From Septoria linicola (lineage: Eukaryota > Ascomycota > Dothideomycetes > Mycosphaerellales > Mycosphaerellaceae): a stretch of DNA of 64,000 nt. The DNA lies in assembly GCA_024114885.1 (NCBI GenBank), contig CP099418.1:2604001-2668000 (forward strand). The letters run 5' to 3'. How positions within the stretch are numbered: position 1 is the first letter of the stretch; every line of letters starts with the position of its first letter. Position numbers and translations under genes: made by a program. Under the pieces are notes generated by a model that saw only the letters and a program-made list of their open reading frames with translations, did not search any database and was not told where the DNA came from. Below are positions 46,339-57,936 of this stretch, one piece after another.

Positions 46339-49230
46339 TCAAAACCCAGACTTCCGCTTCTTCTTGGGCGGTCGTCCTCCATACCGACCAGGTGTGACTT
46401 GGCTTGTGGCAACAGTGCGTGGCAGAGAGAGCTGACTACTCGCAGCAACAGGCTGGCTTTCTATCCGTGCGGGTACTGGCTGGCTCGCAGTCATGATTTC
46501 GGGTGCTTGGCTGCTTGCCATCTGCTGTGCTTGACTTGCCTCCGCTTCTTTGCGTTGCCGTCGTATGTGCCGCTCCGCCCTTCTTTGAAGACGGCTGCGT
46601 TCTTTTTCCGTCATCTCCTCTTCCTCTTCATCATCTTCTTCACGTTGCAGATGTTTGGACTTGCTCTGCCAGTCATAGTCCATAGTTGATTCACCTAGGC
46701 GCCAGTGAGATAATATCTTGCTCATTGGACGAGAGAGCACGGACGGCGAGGGCTTGTTGAATGAGGCGTATCCGCTAAGGCGGTAAATTTGTGGTGCAGC
46801 AAAGCCAGAGATCCCGGTGGACATGCTGGCCACTGAAGGGGTGGCACTAGGCGAAGGGGTGGGAAGTGCAGAGTACTGTGAGGCTCGAATGACATCCAGG
46901 GACGCGCTGTTGGCGTTGGCACGACTGACACCATGGGTCCTGTCGGGCAACTCCCAGGCTGTCACGCGCTCGACCTCATTAGAACCCTGACTAAGTGCAG
47001 GCGACTCAGCTTCGTGGGCGCGTACGATTCGACTCGCGAGGATCAGCTGCGCTGCGATTTTGCGTGCTGTTTCCACTTTTGCAAGCCGCACGCGGCCAGA
47101 CACATCGTCTGACAAGCTTCCTATCCATCCCGCCACAAGGTTGTTGTAGGTCGTGCTGATGGAACCATGTTCAGGCCCAGTCGCCAGGTCAACGACTGAT
47201 GGGCTGGCCAGAACGCTCAGCTGAAGGGGCCGTCGTTGCTGTGCAGCTTTTTCGGATGCCTCTGTGAGTCGCTTTGAGATGCCTTCTATCGCTACTCCGA
47301 AACTTTCAACATCTTCGATATCGAGATCTGTGGGTAGCAAGTTCTCAAGAGTGCGCATAGGCAAGACTGTGTTCTCATCTGTGTCGAATGCACTCTTCAC
47401 ATCGTCGAGCAGAGACTCGAGAGGCTGTTCGTCCCGCGGTGGCCTAAGTAACTGTTGAGCTAGGCGATCTAGTTCCACGAATCGGTCAGGTCCCTGGGCT
47501 CTGGTGATACGTAGTCTGGCACGATGCAATGCCACGGGCGAGTCGGTCGTAACAGCCTCGCGCAAGATATCATAATCGTCGTCAACGACGAAGCGAGCGC
47601 GTTCCGTCCTCGTAGATGTTGACTTCGGCTTCGATCCTGGAGTTGACAGGCAAGGCGAGGCATTGCTCCCGCCGGAACTCCAGCACATCATTTCCTCAAC
47701 GACTGTGTTATTTGACATGATCATTGCGACAGCAACATAACGGGCATTGCTGCCTCTTTCACCACTTATCGCGCGATCTTTGTCGGTCCTTGCAATTGGT
47801 GACACTGAGAGATCCAGGATGATATGTGACGCATTATCCCTGAAAAGCCGAAATTCCACGGGCTCGTAGAGACGCAGTTGCGTGTCTTGGGAAAGTGCTA
47901 TACGATATAGGGGGCAGGATCTGCTTGTGGCAGTGTAAATCAAAATACACACATCTACCATGAGTTTAGCGGCGATGGCTCAAGCGGGAGGAGAAATCTT
48001 ACCTTCGTCGTCGCTCCACAGAGTCATATGCATACTGGTCTCCTCGGGATTTCTGAAGTGCTCGACAGACAGCAATGTTTTCACTTCCACATCCTGTTGT
48101 CCCTTGCTGCAAACCTCAAGCACAGTTAGGTGAGTCGATGTGAGCAGCACGCAACGGGTCAGGTGGCCCGGAAGCACCGCGAAATCCAGGATCCACTGCG
48201 CTCCGCTGCTGATCTCGGGTGCGCTGGAACAGATGTGCCTCGCCTGATTTCCAGCAATGTTGAACAGGGTCACGGAATGACGGGTGCATACAGCGACTGT
48301 CTGCGGGTCGAGCACCCACCTGATGCGTGCCCAGCCGTCGTTTGGAGAGGCACGATCGATGGTCCCACTCCATGATCGCGCTATCTGTGAGAGCTTCCTA
48401 GATTGGAACTCCAGTACCTTCCACGAACCAGTCTGATCCACAATGGCCACTTGCTGAGAGAACCAAGGATTGAACGCTACATCGACATGAGCAAATCCTC
48501 CAGTGGCATCAAGGTCCACGCTATATAACTTGTTGGCCTGCATTCCAGATGTTGATGGCGTAGCTCCAGTGCCGTGTACATTTCTTCCGTGCGTTGGTCG
48601 GAAAATGAGAGTTTTACGAAGCAGGCGAACACCGAGGAGAGGCTCGCCGCGATCTACAGGCTCTGCGAAAGTCACCTGCTGGATCGGTCCTTCATTCTCT
48701 TCCAGCAATATCTCCTTGCCATGGAGAGTAGGAATATCTAGCCAGCACTTCTTATCATTGGCCCAAATTCGCTTCTGCTTCTGCACTTGGCACAAGCGCA
48801 GCATGGATCTGGTCTCACCCGCTGGTAAAGCTGCTATCCGAATGGATTTGTGCGAAGCATTCGAGCGGATGTCAGTGCTTGACAGGAGGGTCCCGTGCAT
48901 GCTATCGTGCTTCGATAGTGCGTCCTGCGCAGCTTCGGACACTCGCAGCAGGCCCGAGAGAATATGCTCTGCAGGTTGAAACTCGGGCATGCGCTGGACA
49001 AGGGCTTTGATCTGTCTGCGGAAGCGCCGTGCTTGGGGCTCTTTGCGGACGGGATCGTGCGTGGACGGTTGATGCACATTGTGCTGGCTACTTTTCTGTC
49101 CACTTCCGAGTGGCCAGACAGACTGAGGTGCGCTCAAATGCCGATCGTAATGCCACTCTTCATCATCGAGGGAATATGCTGCACGGCCGAAATGTCCATA
49201 CGGCAGGTTGCGCCTAGCCCTTTCAGCCAT
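46339..49230 (-). CDS. rrn6: RRN6, RNA polymerase I core factor subunit
   Basis: Exons 48003-49230 and 46339-47954 (48-nt intron, GTAAGA donor, TAG acceptor) give about 947 aa. Rrn6 is a subunit of the core factor that recruits RNA polymerase I to rDNA promoters in the nucleolus. Family marks: the N-terminal NLPYGHFGRAAYSLDDEEW, a beta-propeller-like middle with GGFAHVDVAFNPWFSQQVAI and GSWKVLEFQ, a helical second half, and a basic C-terminus GGRPPKKKRKSGF. The upstream open frame starts with TTG; the ATG at 49230 gives the usual N-terminus. It is divergent from SPC25, with 365 bp between the starts. Confidence 0.88.
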
Positions 49231-49595
49231 CCGGCTCGACGGGGTGTTTTCGCGGCCAAGATCTCGACGTCGGCTTGAGCATAGTAGGAGCAAGAGTCTG
49301 TGTGAGTCGTTGAGATGGCGCTGCTTGCTGGAACTGCGCGATGTCTTCTTGCTGTAGCGGCGGCGGGATAACAAAAATCACAAAAGCTCGTCTGGTTTTG
49401 AATGGGCACGTGCAATCGTCGGGCGTCGGCATCGGCAGTCGTCCACGCTAGCAACCGGCGTTGGCTCCGTTTGTTTACACAGTCGCGCTTTTCTAGACCA
49501 GATCAGCACACATACACACACCGCAACAATTCCTACACTCGGCAACAGGCAGCGCACACAATCGTCCATCTGCAGCACAACAGATCTTGCCAGCC
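49231..49595. other. Shared divergent upstream region (RRN6 / SPC25)
   Basis: This 365-bp region separates two divergent ATGs. It contains both 5' UTRs; CACACA-type sequence lies near 49508-49520. No clear TATA box. Confidence 0.5.
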
Positions 49596-50434
49596 ATGTC
49601 GACCGCCACGATGACTCCAGGCCGATTCAGCTCATCGCTGTCCGGGCGGCAGCAGGACTACGGCGTTGCAGGCCCTTCGATGGCAGACACACTGCCCACG
49701 GTGGACTTCAACTTCGACGAGCTACGGCAGCGCATGGCACAATTCACGCAGCGATTCGACGAATTCATTGAACGCGGGAGGAAGAGGGTTTTGGAGGAGA
49801 AGAATGCATTTCGCATGAATGTTGCAGACCTGGAGGGTGAGCAGTAGTCCGCACCGGTTTTTGTTTCGGCTCTAACGTGTGAGTAGATCAGCAGCGACAG
49901 CGCAAGCACACCATTTCAGAGCTGGAGTCCAAATCTTCCAGTCATGCCCACATTCTGGCGAAAGAGGCACAGGAGACACAGGAAATGCACGAGGCCATCC
50001 GCTCTCTCACGGCAGAGAGAGAAGAGCACACCAGCCGGCGCGATCAGCTGAAAGCGGACATCGCGTCGGTGCAGGCAACAATACGACAAAAGAAGGAAGC
50101 ACAAGCGGCGCATCAAAGGTCACTAGATGCGCAGGCACGACACAACATGCCCGAGCTGCAATTCTGGGAGACTTGTCTGGGCCTACGAATGGAAGGTACT
50201 GGAGTTGACGATCGGCTCAAGTTTGTTTTCCTTGGTCTTGACAGTCGAGATGCAGACCGCGAATGTTGGTTCGAGCTGCAGATCGGAGGACGAGAGTACG
50301 AGATTACGAGCGTGAAGCCCCGGCTAGACAGAGACGATGTGGTGGCAGCGCAGGAAAGGCTGAACGAGACAAAAGAGCTGGGCTCATTTCTGAAGGCAAT
50401 GCGGAGTTTATTTTCTAGCGCAGTGAGGCTGTAA
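49596..50434 (+). CDS. spc25: SPC25, Ndc80-complex kinetochore subunit
   Basis: Exons 49596-49836 and 49887-50434 (50-nt intron, TCTAAC branch) give about 262 aa. Spc25 pairs with Spc24 at the centromere-proximal end of the Ndc80 complex. The N-terminus has the LPTVDFNFDELRQRM and QRFDEFIERGRKRVLEEKN segment; a long coiled coil spans about 80-165; and the C-terminal globular domain has ELQFWETCLGLRMEG, LKFVFLGLDSRD and REYEITSVKPRL. The length is normal. Confidence 0.9.
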
Positions 50435-51285
50435 CTCATCCATAATGGAGTGTCACGATTCTACGCATGCTGCAGGTGAGAGCCCATGCGTGAGTGCAGT
50501 CCTTTCCACATGGGTGTTGGTTAGAATCTACCAGGATGTTGTCCTAGCCTGCTTGAACTTCACTTCTTGCCCGCTACCCTTTACAACTTCACTTCATTGC
50601 CCAAATATGTTCTCATTCAGAAGCACGCGTTCTCGATGTCAAGCACTTTTGCGATTGCTCAAGCATGAACCATCAGGTTCGCTCTAGCAGGAGTGATGAA
50701 AACCAGAGACAGTACCTGTTTTCGCATTTCGGCGACGAAAAGCTGTCGATGGAATCGCACGATAGGGGACGCTGCTGAACACACAATATCCGCCTCATGA
50801 AGCTTCCAATACATCATCATCACCATCTGATTCTTGAGACACGAGTACGCAGCATCTCATGCTCTACAGTTCATGTAGCAAGTGCGCTGCCTTCAAATCG
50901 AGACTGCAATGACGACAATAAATCCTCCAAGCTGCTAATTGTTCACACCTCGGGCTCCAGTGCCGCTGCCCACAGCAGAGCTCCTCATCTTGTGCCGTAC
51001 TGCCGAACGTTGCGGCGCCCTTCAAAATCGTCTCGGATTTAAGCACCAGAACGCACGCGAAACGACCAGTTCATGCGTGTGGCTGTTATGCTAAGTGCGC
51101 TAATAGTTGGTAAGGACGAGGTCCCAGAGCCTTTCATCAGTGTTTCTTCCATTATAGTGCATCTCATGTCAAACATATCGCGTGCTCATCGGGCCCAGCT
51201 CCTAAGCTAGACTCCTGCACCCCTGGAGGTTCTACCTCGAGTCGAGATTACAGCCTCGTCAAGCAGAAGCCATTCAAGACACGGC
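50435..51285. other. Intergenic region
   Basis: It contains the SPC25 3' UTR and the MFS transporter promoter. No gene or repeat recognised. Confidence 0.5.
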
Positions 51286-53268
51286 ATGGAGTCATTAGAA
51301 CGCGTGCTATCTAGGCCAGCAGCAAAACCGTATCGAAATACAACAGTCAACAAGAACGAGATCATCTGCCTTGATGCAAATGGGCACCTAGCCTTTAGCG
51401 AGGGCGACATCGAGAATCCGAAAGAATGGTCAACAGGAAGACGATGGTACATCACCATTGTCTGCATCTCTCTGGTCATTTCAGCAACATTCGCGTCCTC
51501 TTCGCCATCTGGATGCTTAAATAGCATATCCCAGCATTTTGGCGTCTCTGTTTTGGCCTCCAACCTGGTCACCACCTTGTTTCTTCTTGGATATTGTTTT
51601 GGCCCGCTTCTCTGGGCTCCGTTGAGTGAAAGTTACGGACGACGCTTCATCTTCTACGGGACGTATATCTGCTACTTTGTGTTTGGGTTTCTATGTGCCT
51701 TCACGGAATCTTTCGCCGGTCTGCTCGTGGGGAGGTTTCTTACAGGAACCTTTGCATCTGCTGCATTAAGCAATGTTCCAGGAGTGCTCGCAGATCTGTG
51801 GCCGCCTATCGAGCGTGGCAACGCAATGGTTACATTTTCGATGATGACTTTCGCTGGGCCTGCCTTGGGTACGTTTTTGTCTTGTCCAAGCCAGAGGCCG
51901 GACACCTGCTAATCACTTTGCTTCATCTTACAGGTCCTGTGGTTTCAGGATTTCTCGAATTGAAGAAAGACTGGCGATGGGCATTCTACGTGCTTCTGTG
52001 GCTTGCCATCTTGACCATGGTGCCGATGTTCACTATTCCGGAGACGCTTCCTTCGCAAGTGCTTGTCAACAAGGCCCGGCGCATCCGCAAAGCGGAAGTG
52101 CCAGGCTATGAGAATGTACAGGCTCCTCGTGAAGCTGCGGGAGACTCGCTCTCCACCATCTTCAAGGTCACACTCACTCGTCCGTGGATAATTCTCTTCG
52201 ATCCCGTAAGCAGCTTCTTTGAATACAGTGCGTGCACTCTGTCATGGTCGCTGACTTGCGCTTCGCCACCACCAGATCTCGTTCTTGGTAGCAATCTACC
52301 TGAGTGTCGTATACGCACTTTTATACATGTTGTTTACCATCTACCCTATCGTTTTTCAGCAGCACAGAGCCTGGAACAGCGGTGTAGGCGCCCTGCCACT
52401 AATTGGATCCATGGTGGGCGCCTGCATCGCCGGAGCTATCGTGTTCTACGAGTCCACTCTGGCCAAGAAGAAGATGCTTGCCGGTGTCGAGAGGACTCCA
52501 GAAGATCGTATGCCCCTGGTGATTGATTCAAAAAGCTATCGTCAAGCAACGGATCAAGACTGCTAACTTTAAACTAGGCAATGATTGGTGGCGTGCTCTT
52601 CCCCGTGACCATGTTCTGGTAAGCGACACAGAAGGATAAGTTTTGAGATGCCAGCAATGTGTTGACAACATTCTGTATAGGTTCGCCTGGAGCGCAAATT
52701 ACAATTCTGTACACTGGGCTGTACCAACTCTGGTAAGCAAGTGCTCAAGTTCGGATTGACCATCTGCTTACCTTGAATTTAGGCTGGGGTGTTTCTCTCC
52801 ACGGCGATCGTACTGATTTTCGTGTCGTATCTATCATACCTCGCCGATACGTATCTTCTGTACGCTGCAAGCGCCATCGCTGCCAACACGGTGTGCCGTA
52901 GCGCAGTCGGTGCCGTAGCTCCACTGTTCACAGCTCAGATGTTCGACACCCTAGGAGTCGCGGGCGCAGGGAGCTTGATCGGGGGCGTCGCAATCTTACT
53001 GGCGCCTATACCGTTCCTGTTCTGGCGGTATGGTGATCGTCTTCGGAGACGAAGCAGATTTGCCCCTACGGACACGTTGGCGGTCATCAGGGCGAGTCTG
53101 GTGCAAGAGGATCTCGATCCTAAGCAGCTGGTGTCGCATGAGGAGCACAACAGTGTGAGCCCAGAGCCCAAGATGGAAGATCTGGAGAAGCAGAAGTCTC
53201 AGCATAGTCACGTTGGTCAAAGGCCGGACCCCTACTTAGACGACCGCGGGTTGGAAAGGACAGAGTAG
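51286..53268 (+). CDS. Major facilitator superfamily transporter (DHA1-like)
   Basis: Six exons, 51286-51868, 51934-52205, 52276-52518, 52578-52618, 52681-52732 and 52783-53268, give about 558 aa with phases agreeing at all joins. The protein has the DPENPKEW-type entry (EGDIENPKEWSTGRRW) and about 12 membrane spans. Motif A appears as APLSESYGRRFIF, the inter-domain loop as ELKKDWRWAFYVLLWLA, and the C-terminal half has RAWNSGVGALPLIG and TVCRSAVGAVAPLF. It resembles fungal multidrug or polyamine exporters. The third intron uses GTGATT, the weakest join; the 41-nt and 52-nt exons are small but in phase. Substrate unknown. Confidence 0.88.
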
Positions 53269-53307
53269 TCATATCTGCATTATGGGAAGAAGTGCCACAG
53301 CAACGCA

Positions 53308-54189
53308 TCAACTTGCGCCTAAGGCACCTGTCTTCAGCTCCACATCTGCTTTATCTATCCGCTTGAGGAGAAACGAGAGCGTGGCGTCTCGCGCTTTGTC
53401 CAGAGCTCTTAGACGGTCCAGTGGTAAGCTCGTGTAATCAGTTGGAGGCTTGGTGCTCGAAGCAGACGCGCTTGCCTGCTTGATATCCTTTCCAGCGTCA
53501 GGCACTTCCGGGCCATTCTCCTGCATGAATTTGAGCCTTTCTTCCTTGTCTGCCGCGAGTTTCCTCAGCACGTCAATGCTCACATCTCTGTCAACGAGTG
53601 CTTTGGCAAGCCGCGCACGCTCTTCTTCGTCACCCGCCTTCTTACGTCTCTTTGCTGTGGCCTCGGCACGGTAATCCTCCCAAGCGCGAATGCTATCACG
53701 CGCGGCAGTCTCAATATGGGTAAATCGTACTGGCCCAAGCTGTAAGCACATACAAGTAGATTAGCGGCACGGATCAGAGGTCAAATTCGATGCTGAATGC
53801 GAGGGTCGGGCTGATACATGTCAGCTTCATACCATTATTCCGCCCCACCATCTTGCGACTACCACGCTGCCGGTAGCTTGACACGCTTCCACCACCTTTT
53901 CAACTTTCTTGCCCGCGTACTTTTCTCCATCATCGTCTGAGCCGGTGATGTACAACTTCGACTTGCCAATGCTCTGCTGATTGGACTCTCGCCGCCATCC
54001 CACAATTTTGTGGTCGGCCGTCTTCAGTTCAGCCAGCGCCTGGAGCTCTTTGGGCTTGAGAGCAGAGGGCGAGTAGAAGCCGATGAACGTGCTCTGACGA
54101 TCCTCGATGGGCGCGCTGCGAAAGAACGCGGGCTCCTCCTCCCCGCCGTCCTTCTCATCTGCGTCGGACAATTTGCGTTTCGACGACAT
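53308..54189 (-). CDS. IMPACT/YIH1-family (UPF0029) protein
   Basis: Exons 53833-54189 and 53308-53739 (93-nt intron, phase 0) give about 262 aa. The UPF0029 domain spans about 30-145, with STFIGFYSPS, KIVGWRRESNQQ, DDDGEKYAGKKVEKV and the signature VVVARWWGGIM-LGPVRFTHIE across the splice. In the IMPACT/Yih1 family this domain accompanies an RWD domain that inhibits the Gcn2 pathway. No RWD domain is present here, so a Gcn2 role is not implied. The C-terminus is charged and probably coiled coil (about 160-200). It is divergent from the acetolactate synthase gene. Confidence 0.87.
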
Positions 54190-54601
54190 GATTGTCTAGG
54201 TCCATGAGCGCATCCTGTCGCGATGGTGACTGTCCAGCTGCCCAGGTTACCTAGCACCAGGATGCGAACGTCGGAGCTTGCCGCGCTCCACTTCTTCGTC
54301 GAGTGAGGACAGCACAGCATGGTTTGACAATTAGCTGAGCATGACATAACACATGCACCTCATGAGAAAATACTCGCAGTTGCGAGCCGGGAACTATGGC
54401 TCGCGTTATCCATTCGGACCTTCACGGTAACGCGTGTGCATGCTCTTGTGGCGCTCATACATGTAAAATCTCTGGGCGGCTCTCCTCCAAAGTGTTGACC
54501 TCAAACGCACTCTATTAACTCTTCACCTCGCGGTATCCACAAGCAGGACAGACTCCGGCACAGACTGCAGTGCACCAGGGTCGCAGTTCACTCGTTGCGA
54601 A
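54190..54601. other. Shared divergent upstream region (IMPACT / acetolactate synthase)
   Basis: This 412-bp region holds both promoters. No strong TATA box or operator recognised. The acetolactate synthase ATG at 54602 is preceded by GCGAA. Confidence 0.5.
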
Positions 54602-56587
54602 ATGGCCGAGCAGCAAGTCGCTCAGATCGTCGTCGAATCTTTATACAATGCCAACGTGAAAGTGGTCTTTGGGATTCCTGGAGCCAAGGTGGATGCCATA
54701 TTCGACACTCTGTCGGACCACCCCGAGATCAAGCTCGTCGTGTGCAGACATGAGCAGAATGCTGCATTCATGGCAGCCGCGGTCGGCCGCATTACAGGGA
54801 CGCCAGGAGTGTGTATAGCCACATCCGGCCCAGGAGCAGGTAATCTGACCACCGGGCTTGTCACAGCCACCACAGAGGGAGACCCAGTTGTGGCCATTGT
54901 TGGCAGTGTTCCACGCCTGCTCAACACGAAACATACTCACCAGGGAATGAAAGCCCTCGACATCCTCCGGCCGACAGTCAAAACAGCTACAAACATTGAC
55001 GTTGAGGATCAGGCTGCAGAAGTGATCTTGGCAGCCTTCCGAGCCGCCAATGGCAATCCCAAGGGAGGTGCGGTAGTCTCTCTGCCCATGGACGTTGCGT
55101 AAGAAAGTTCTGCACAACTAGTAGGTTGGTTTAGCTGCTGATATCGTGATCACCGTTTTCAGAGCAGGCAAGAGCAAGATTACCGCCTTTCCAGGTTCGG
55201 CATTCAGGTCTCCGCTGTTCGGACCATCCCCATCAGCAGACATACAGACTGTGGCCAGCATGATCGATCAGGCCAAATTGCCTGTTCTCTTTCTTGGACA
55301 ACGGGCTGCCAGCACCGTGGTAGTGACAGCCATTCGTCAATTCCTCGCCAGGCATCCGATTGCTGTTGTCGAGACATTTCAAGCTGCGGGTGCAGTGCCG
55401 GAGGACCTTGCTGATCGAGTCTTCTTTGGCCGGGTGGGATTGTTCAGAAATCAGACGGGAGACAGAATCTTGGCCAAGTCGGACCTTATTTTATGCTTGG
55501 GCTACGACCCTGCAGAGTACGATGCAAGCTCTTGGAATCCAGATAGCAAGCTCAAAATTGTCCACATGGTAAGCGACCAGATGAGTAATACGCACGTGGT
55601 GCAATGGCCATGAATTGACTCGGCAACAGGACTACACATCATGCGACTACGGCGCGTATTACCACCCCGAGATTGAAATGCTGGGATCTATCAAAGAGAA
55701 CATTTTGGCTCTGGCAGATTCAGTAAAGCACGTCACAGACCCTGCAGACAATGAATTCTGCAAAGGCTTGACGAGAGAGCTGCGAGCCTGGCAACAGAAC
55801 ATCGAAAGCTTCAAGACCAGTAGCGGCCTTGTGAACCCTCTGCACTGTAAGACTTTCAGTGAATATGAAGCCCCCAATCGTGATAGTCGCTAACTTCTCT
55901 CGAATACGTTTAGTCATCTCGACGCTACAGAAACGCGTTTCAAAGGACACCACTGTTTCTGTCGATGTCGGCACAGTCTACATCTATATGATGCGTTACT
56001 TCTTCGCATATGAGCCAAGGAAGTTACTATGCAGCAACGGACAGCAGACACTCGGCGTCGGCATGCCTTGGGCGATCGCGGCATCGCTCGTTCAAGACCC
56101 TCCTTGCTCACAGAAGGTCATTTCGATATCGGGCGATGGCGGTTTCATGTTCTCCTCACAAGAACTGTCCACTGCGGTCTTGCAAGGTTGTAACATCACG
56201 CACTTCATCTGGAATGATGAAGCGTACAACATGGTATGATACAGAAGTGTCTATTTGCAAGTCATTCACTAATCTGTTGTTCTATAGGTTGAATTCCAGG
56301 AAGAAATGAAGTGTAAGACAATCCTCCGGTTAGGCTACTCGAGGATGTCCAAACTGACAATAACCATAGACAATCGCAGTTCTGGAATCAAGCTAGGCGG
56401 TATTGACTTCGTCAAATACGCAGAGGCTTTCGGAGGCAAAGGATTTCGCATCAACAACCCGAGTGAGGTGGAGTCGGTGATGGAGCAAGCCCTCGCACAC
56501 AACGGCCTCTCTCTCGTAGATGTGCGCATCGATTATTCAAAGGCGAAGGATCTTGCGGCTGGACTTATACAGGACTCCGTGGGCTGA
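54602..56587 (+). CDS. alsS: Catabolic-type acetolactate synthase (AlsS-like)
   Basis: Six exons, 54602-55098, 55163-55568, 55630-55846, 55914-56233, 56289-56313 and 56370-56587, give about 560 aa, the length of bacterial AlsS. The enzyme condenses two pyruvates to acetolactate using thiamine diphosphate. Motifs: VVFGIPGAKVDAIFD, the catalytic Glu in CRHEQNAAFMAAA (Glu about 51), TSGPGAGNLTTGLVTATTEG, the ThDP motif GDGGFMFS (447-454) to WNDEAYNMVEFQ (Asn about 474), then GIKLGGIDFVKYAEAFGG. These match AlsS rather than the mitochondrial anabolic Ilv2: no N-terminal presequence is visible (it starts MAEQQVAQIVVES). A 25-nt fifth exon is required to restore the YNMVEFQEEMKYNRSS segment. It is convergent with the decarboxylase, 115 bp away. 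Confidence 0.9.
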
Positions 56588-56702
56588 GCGCAGCCAAGGA
56601 TGATGGGACCATGAGTTAAAACCTCTTCGCTTGCAGAAAATCAACTTCTAAAGCAGAAAGATACCGCTCGTTCTAGAGGCGTCGTAAAATAGCCATGCCA
56701 CC

Positions 56703-57520
56703 TCACCCCTCTACTTCTTTGACTCCAGCATCATCCGTGACAAGTTTCGCAGCATTGAAGTCATCTGAGGTCGGAAGCTCAATGTGCACATTTGCAGCGA
56801 CAGCCATTTTCATTTCCAAGCCTTTGCCTTTAATCTCCAGAACGTGCCCGCCGGCAGATCGATCCTTGTTGATAAAGTGTAGATGCTCGCCTGCGACTCC
56901 AAATCCTTGCCAGTTCTTGGGCGTCCTGAAGCCGATGCTTTGCAAACAGTCAACTTACTGTGCTTAAGCCCCGGGAAATGACGATGCAAAACTCACATAG
57001 TGCCTTCAACAGCCTCATATTCTTCTACTGACTGCTTCTTTCCGAGCTCAGATAGTGGCTGACCTTTGTACCTGAGATGTGATCAGAAAAGACGTTCTTT
57101 GAGTATGTAGGGTAGGCCTGCTTACTCTTGCCCTCTGACCGTACGGCACTTCAGGTAGTCAAATTTGCCGTCGATACGATAAGTCATGAAAAGATTCGCC
57201 GCATGATCGTTGAAACCATTGAGCGCATTGTCGACATCGTCCTTGTCCTCGAAGTCTATAGATGTCGTTTTCTCTGGGACGAAGTTTGTACTGACCGCAA
57301 ACGGGATTTGGTCCGTTTCATCTGCCACTCTAGTCTTACCTCCTGCTTGGAGTTGATATATCTTGCCATCGAGAAACATGAGCTCGCCTTGCATCCTCGC
57401 GAAAGTGCCCAGCCCTTGGTTGCCTTTGCTGGAGAGCTTTGCTGCGCTAATCCCGAATTCGCTGACTCCGTCCATGAGAGCATTGAGCAGAGAATACTGG
57501 TATATGTGATTATCCTCCAT
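56703..57520 (-). CDS. alsD: Alpha-acetolactate decarboxylase
   Basis: Exons 57126-57520, 56997-57071 and 56703-56937 (54- and 59-nt introns) give about 234 aa, the bacterial AlsD/BudA length. It decarboxylates acetolactate to acetoin. The N-terminus has YQYSLLNALMDGVSEFGIS and GLGTFARMQGELMFLDGKIY; splicing restores EYEAVEGT-IIGFRTPKNW. The zinc ligands are seen in EHLHFINKDRSAGGHVLE: His about 175, 177 and 188, with the +2/+11 spacing of the known enzyme (191, 193, 204 in the Brevibacillus protein). An Arg in KCRTVRGQ (about 126) fits the active-site Arg. No signal peptide, unlike some secreted bacterial forms. It is tail-to-tail with the synthase gene. Confidence 0.91.
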
Positions 57521-57936
57521 AATCGTATCGGTATATGATGGTGGTCATATGTATCTGGACGGAGGATAGCAACGCCTACGTCTCTGCTTGTCCTGCAGAT
57601 AGCGTCATATTTCTGCAGCGGCTGGCTACTGTCATCATCACCAAAGAGATGCTGCTCAGCGGTCTCGGAGCAGGCCCACGAACAGACGTCGCAGAATATT
57701 TTACTATTCGTGGCAGTTTGTGCAGGCTGATGAGCCATAAGGAGACACTCCCGAGAAATCACGATCGTTGATCACAACAAGAGACGCGATGAGTGCCTCT
57801 TTCTCTTTTACTTCGGGTTCGGACGACCAAAGTGGTTAGTGCCGAATCCTGGACGAAATCAAAGCTCTGCTGAGTTTACGATGAACCACTGGCAAACAAC
57901 GACCTGGCCAAGCAAAGAGCACATCAAGGGGGTGCA
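57521..57936. other. Shared divergent upstream region (decarboxylase / RRP43)
   Basis: This 416-bp region contains the promoters of the decarboxylase (minus) and RRP43 (plus). The decarboxylase frame is open further upstream in a different reading frame, but without family similarity. No clear core element. Confidence 0.5.

Noticed and set aside
54602..56587. Annotation as anabolic mitochondrial acetolactate synthase (ILV2)
   Set aside because: There is no presequence, the length and motifs fit catabolic AlsS, and a decarboxylase lies next door.
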